Positions 59,201-64,000 of a stretch of 64,000 nt of DNA are shown one piece after another. Positions within the stretch are counted from its first letter, which is position 1; every line of letters begins with the position of its first letter. The stretch is from Monarcha castaneiventris obscurior (Eukaryota; Chordata; Aves; Passeriformes; Monarchidae), in assembly GCA_026261815.1 (NCBI GenBank), contig JAMPIT010000417.1, positions 9,395,501 to 9,459,500 of the forward strand, read 5' to 3'. The notes under the pieces were generated by a model. The model did no database searches. It had not been told where the DNA came from and was given only the letters and a program-made list of their open reading frames with translations. The translations under genes and the position numbers were made by a program.

Positions 59201-62200
59201 TACGGCTCTAGTTAGGGTTCAGAAAACCAAAAAGCCCACAGCTCCAAGGACACTAAAAATGCGAAAGGCATGCCAAGAGAAAGGCAAAACAGCCCCAAAC
59301 ATCTGCCATCGTCATCTTCCTGATTGGACCTCATTTCTGCCCAGTGCTCTTCAGGGGCTTCACATAGTGCGAAGTTTAGGGTTACGGCTCTAGTTAGGGT
59401 TCAGAAAACCAAAAAGCCCACAGCTCCAAGGACACTAAAAATGCGAAAGGCATGCCAAGAGAAAGGCAAAACAGCCCCAAACATGCTGCATCCTTGTCTT
59501 CCTGGTTGGACCTCATTTCTGCCCTGTGCTTCTTTTAGGCTTCACATAGTGCGAAGTTTAGGGTTACGGCTCTAGTTAGGGTTCAGAAAACCAAAAAGCC
59601 CACAGCTCCAAGGACACTAAAAATGCGAAAGGCATGCCAAGAGAAAGGCAAAACAGCCCCAAACCTGCGGCATCCTTGTCTTCCTGGTCGGAACTCATTT
59701 CTGTCCATTGCTCTTTTTTAAGGCTTCACATAGTGCGAAGTTTAGGGTTACGGCTCTAGTTAGGGTTCAGAAAACCAAAAAGCCCACAGCTCCAGGGACA
59801 CTAAAAATGCGAAAGGCATGCCAAGAGAAAGGCAAAACAGCCCCAAACATCTGCCATCGTCATCTTCCTGATTGGACCTCATTTCTGCCCAGTGCTCTTT
59901 CTTAGGCTTGACATAGTGCGAAGTTTAGGGTTACGGCTCTAGTTAGGGTTCAGAAAACCAAAAAGCCCACAGCTCCAAGGACACTAAAAATGCGAAAGGC
60001 ATGCCAAGAGAAAGGCAAAACAGCCCCAAACATCTGCCATCGTCATCTTCCTGATTGGACCTCATTTCTGCCCAGTGCTCTTTCTTAGGCTTCACATAGT
60101 GCGAAGTTTAGGGTTACGGCTCTAGTTAGGGTTCAGAAAACCAAAAAGCCCACAGCTCCAAGGACACTAAAAATGCGAAAGGCATGCCAAGAGAAAGGCA
60201 AAACAGCCCCAAACTGCTGCCATCCTTGTCTTCCTGATTGGACCTCATTTCTGCCCATTGCTCTTTTTTAGGCTTCACATAGTGCGAAGTTTAGGGTTAC
60301 GGCTCTAGTTAGGGTTCAGAAAACCAAAAAGCCCACAGCTCCAAGGACACTAAAAATGCGAAAGGCATGCCAAGAGAAAGGCAAAACAGCCCCAAACATC
60401 TGCCATCGTCATCTTCCTGATTGGACCTCATTTCTGCCCAGTGCTCTTTAGGGGCTTCGCATAGTGCGAAGTTTAGGGTTACGGCTCTAGTTAGGGTTCA
60501 GAAAACCAAAAAGCCCACAGCTCCAAGGACACTAAAAATGCGAAAGGCATGCCAAGAGAAAGGCAAAACAGCCCCAAACATGCTGCATCCTTGTCTTCCT
60601 GGTCGGACCTCATTTCTGCCCAGTGCTCTTTTTAGGCTTCACATAGTGCGAAGTTTAGGGTTACGGCTCTAGTTAGGGTTCAGAAAACCAAAAAGCCCAC
60701 AGCTCCAAGGACACTAAAAATGCGAAAGGCATGCCAAGAGAAAGGCAAAACAGCCCCAAACATCTGCCATCGTCATCTTCCTGATTGGACCTCATTTCTG
60801 CCCAGTGCTCTTTCTTAGGCTTCACATAGTGCGAAGTTTAGGGTTACGGCTCTAGTTAGGGTTCAGAAAACCAAAAAGCCCACAGCTCCAAGGACACTAA
60901 AAATGCGAAAGGCATGCCAAGAGAAAGGCAAAACAGCCCCAAACATCTGCCATCGTCATCTTCCTGATTGGACCTCATTTCTGCCCAATGATCTTTCTTT
61001 AGTCTTCACATAGTGCGAAGTTTAGGGTTACGGCTCTAGTTAGGGTTCAGAAAACCAAAAAGCCCACAGCTCCAAGGACACTAAAAATGCGAAAGGCATG
61101 CCAAGAGAAAGGCAAAACAGCCCCAAACATGCAGCATCCTTGTCTTCCTGGTCGGACCTCATTTCTGCCCTGTGATTCTTTTAGGCTTAACATAGTGCGA
61201 AGTTTAGGGTTACGGCTCTAGTTAGGGTTCAGAAAACCAAAAAGCCCAGAGCTCCAAGGACACTAAAAATGCGAAAGGCATGCCAAGAGAAAGGCAAAAC
61301 AGCCCCAAACATCTGCCATCGTCATCTTCCTGATTGGACCTCATTTCTGCCCAGTGCTCTTTCTTAGGCTTCACATAGTGCGAAGTTTAGGGTTACGGCT
61401 CTAGTTAGGGTTCAGAAAACCAAAAAGCCCAGAGCTCCAAGGACACTAAAAATGCGAAAGGCATGCCAAGAGAAAGGCAAAACAGCCCCAAACCTGCGGC
61501 ATCCTTGTCTTCCTGGTCGGAACTCATTTCTGTCCATTGCTCTTTTTTAAGGCTTCACATAGTGCGAAGTTTAGGGTTACGGCTCTAGTTAGGGTTCAGA
61601 AAACCAAAAAGCCCACAGCTCCAGGGACACTAAAAATGCGAAAGGCATGCCAAGAGAAAGGCAAAACAGCCCCAAACATCTGCCATCGTCATCTTCCTGA
61701 TTGGACCTCATTTCTGCCCAGTGCTCTTTCTGAGGCTTCGCATAGTGCGAAGTTTAGGGTTACGGCTCTAGTTAGGGTTCAGAAAACCAAAAAGCCCACA
61801 GCTCCAAGGACACTAAAAATGCGAAAGGCATGCCAAGAGAAAGGCAAAACAGCCCCAAACATCTGCCATCGTCATCTTCCTGATTGGACCTCATTTCTGC
61901 CCAGTGTTCTTTCTTAGGTTTGACATAGTGCGAAGTTTAGGGTTACGGCTCTAGTTAGGGTTCAGAAAACCAAAAAGCCCAGAGCTCCAAGGACACTAAA
62001 AATGCGAAAGGCATGCCAAGAGAAAGGCAAAACAGCCCCAAACCTGCGGCATCCTTGTCTTCCTGGTCGGAACTCATTTCTGTCCATTGCTCTTTTTTAA
62101 GGCTTCACATAGTGCGACGTTTAGGGTTACGGCTCTAGTTAGGGTTCAGAAAACCAAAAAGCCCACAGCTCCAAGGACACTAAAAATGCGAAAGGCATGC

Positions 62201-64000
62201 CAAGAGAAAGGCAAAACAGCCCCAAACATCTGCCATCGTCATCTTCCTGATTGGACCTCATTTCTGCCCAGTGCTCTTTCTTAGGCTTCATAGTGCGAAG
62301 TTTAGGGTTACGGCTCTAGTTAGGGTTCAGAAAACCAAAAAGCCCAGAGCTCCAAGGACACTAAAAATGCGAAAGGCATGCCAAGAGAAAGGCAAAACAG
62401 CCCCAAACCTGCGGCATCCTTGTCTTCCTGGTCGGAACTCATTTCTGTCCATTGCTTTTTTAAGGCTTCACATAGTGCGAAGTTTAGGGTTACGGCTCTA
62501 GTTAGGGTTCAGAAAACCAAAAAGCCCACAGCTCCAAGGACACTAAAAATGCGAAAGGCATGCCAAGAGAAAGGCAAAACAGCCCCAAACATCTGCCATC
62601 GTCATCTTCCTGATTGGACCTCATTTCTGCCTACTGTTCTTTCTTAGGTTTGACATAGTGCGAAGTTTAGGGTTACGGCTCTAGTTAGGGTTCAGAAAAC
62701 CAAAAAGCCCAGAGCTCCAAGGACACTAAAAATGCGAAAGGCATGCCAAGAGAAAGGCAAAACAGCCCCAAACATCTGCCATCGTCATCTTCCTGATTGG
62801 ACCTCATTTCTGCCCAGTGCTCTTTCTTAGGCTCCGCATAGTGCGAAGTTTAGGGTTACGGCTCTAGTTAGGGTTCAGAAAACCAAAAAGCCCACAGCTC
62901 CAAGGACACTAAAAATGCGAAAGGCATGCCAAGAGAAAGGCAAAACAGCCCCAAACATCTGCCATCGTCATCTTCCTGATTGGGCCTCATTTCTGCCCAG
63001 TGCTCTTTCTTAGGCTTCACATAGTGCGAAGTTTAGGGTTACGGCTCTAGTTAGGGTTCAGAAAACCAAAAAGCCCACAGCTCCAAGGACACTAAAAATG
63101 CGAAAGGCATGCCAAGAGAAAGGCAAAACAGCCCCAAACCTGCGGCATCCTTGTCTTCCTGGTCGGAACTCATTTCTGTCCATTGCTCTTTTTTAGGCTT
63201 CACATAGTGCGAAGTTTAGGGTTACGGCTCTAGTTAGGGTTCAGAAAACCAAAAAGCCCACAGCTCCAAGGACACTAAAAATGCGAAAGGCATGCCAAGA
63301 GAAAGGCAAAACAGCCCCAAACATCTGCCATCGTCATCTTCCTGATTGGACCTCATTTCTGCCCAGTGCTCTTTCGAGGCTTCGCATAGTGCGAAGTTTA
63401 GGGTTACGGCTCTAGTTAGGGTTCAGAAAACCAAAAAGCCCACAGCTCCAAGGACACTAAAAATGCGAAAGGCATGCCAAGAGAAAGGCAAAACAGCCCC
63501 AAACATGCTGCATCCTTGTCTTCCTGGTCGGACCTCATTTCTGCCCAGTGATCTTTTTAGGCTTAACATAGTGCGAAGTTTAGGGTTACGGCTCTAGTTA
63601 GGGTTCAGAAAACCAAAAAGCCCAGAGCTCCAAGGACACTAAAAATGCGAAAGGCATGCCAAGAGAAAGGCAAAACAGCCCCAAACATCTGCCATCGTCA
63701 TCTTCCTGATTGGGCCTCATTTCTGCCCAGTGCTCTTTCTTAGGCTTCACATAGTGCGAAGTTTAGGGTTACGGCTCTAGTTAGGGTTCAGAAAACCAAA
63801 AAGCCCAGAGCTCCAAGGACACTAAAAATGCGAAAGGCATGCCAAGAGAAAGGCAAAACAGCCCCAAACCTGCTGCATCCTTGTCTTCCTGGTCGGAACT
63901 CATTTCTGTCCATTGCTCTTTTTTAAGGCTTCACATAGTGCGAAGTTTAGGGTTACGGCTCTAGTTAGGGTTCAGAAAACCAAAAAGCCCAGAGCTCCAA
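50201..64000 (+). repeat. Satellite array, homogeneous right part (continues past window)
   Basis: About 75 monomers with very few differences in the first ~113 bp of the unit (AGTGCGAAGTTTAGGG to CAGCCCCAAAC). Variation is mostly a switch between subfamily tails and CAGAGCTCC versus CACAGCTCC. 52220-53160 is a run of nearly identical units ending in TCTTTCTTAGGCTTC. The rare tail CTCTTCAGGGGCT recurs at 52034, 54226 and 59347, with a CTCTTTAGGGGCT relative at 60444. The array reaches the last base without a change of orientation, so its right boundary is not in this window. Confidence 0.97.

Noticed and set aside
21700..63600. Dozens of repeated open frames encoding MRKACQEKGKTAP- or MLFFKASHSAKF-type peptides
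   Set aside because: They are frames of the 183-bp satellite, broken by one-base indels between monomers, and alternative frames and the minus strand are open too. No domain or conserved start context.
21594..64000. CRISPR array
   Set aside because: Repeats are contiguous 183-bp units without unique spacers, in a vertebrate-type genome.
21594..64000. True telomere or long interstitial telomeric repeat
   Set aside because: Only two perfect TTAGGG hexamers per 183 bp in most units; there is no uninterrupted hexamer run.

Overview
The window looks like a gene-poor piece of a bird nuclear genome. The best evidence is a 5'-truncated CR1 LINE (about 7602-8065, minus strand) with the usual avian CR1 3' end. 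LTRs of the short solo type common in avian genomes support this. No protein-coding gene, tRNA, rRNA or CRISPR array could be supported. The open reading frames are either short chance frames or by-products of a satellite whose period is a multiple of three.

Layout. (1) 1-19980: ordinary AT-rich, non-coding-looking DNA. It holds the CR1 fragment, a well-delimited 805-bp solo LTR (8685-9489, 5-bp target duplication CAGAT), an (ATTC)n microsatellite, a (TG)n microsatellite, a CAGG-rich tract and a few minor repeats. (2) 19980-21310: degenerate copies of a second, AT-rich satellite-like repeat (unit roughly 180-190 bp). They lie in both orientations, form an imperfect palindrome centred near 20404, and are interrupted by a probable minus-strand LTR (20522-20960) that lacks a target-site duplication. 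(3) About 21594-64000: one continuous head-to-tail satellite array, about 228 monomers of about 183 bp, all on the + strand. It is broken once by a 626-bp solo LTR (24619-25244, target duplication CAAGA) and runs off the right end of the window.

The satellite is the main object. Each monomer carries two TTAGGG hexamers exactly 18 bp apart, with two diverged hexamers between them in the same 6-bp register. Monomers at the left edge keep three perfect hexamers out of four consecutive ones. This suggests that the monomer incorporated a short vertebrate telomere tract. Each monomer also has a GGCATGCC palindrome and a second short dyad. In one subfamily the dyad resembles a CENP-B box at 8 of 9 core positions on the minus strand. 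Monomers fall into at least four subfamilies that differ in the last ~70 bp. The left edge is divergent, the middle (about 33-50 kb) is a patchwork of multi-monomer duplications, and the right part (about 50-64 kb) is highly homogeneous. This is the expected layout for the edge of a centromeric, pericentromeric or subtelomeric array. Sequence alone does not show which.
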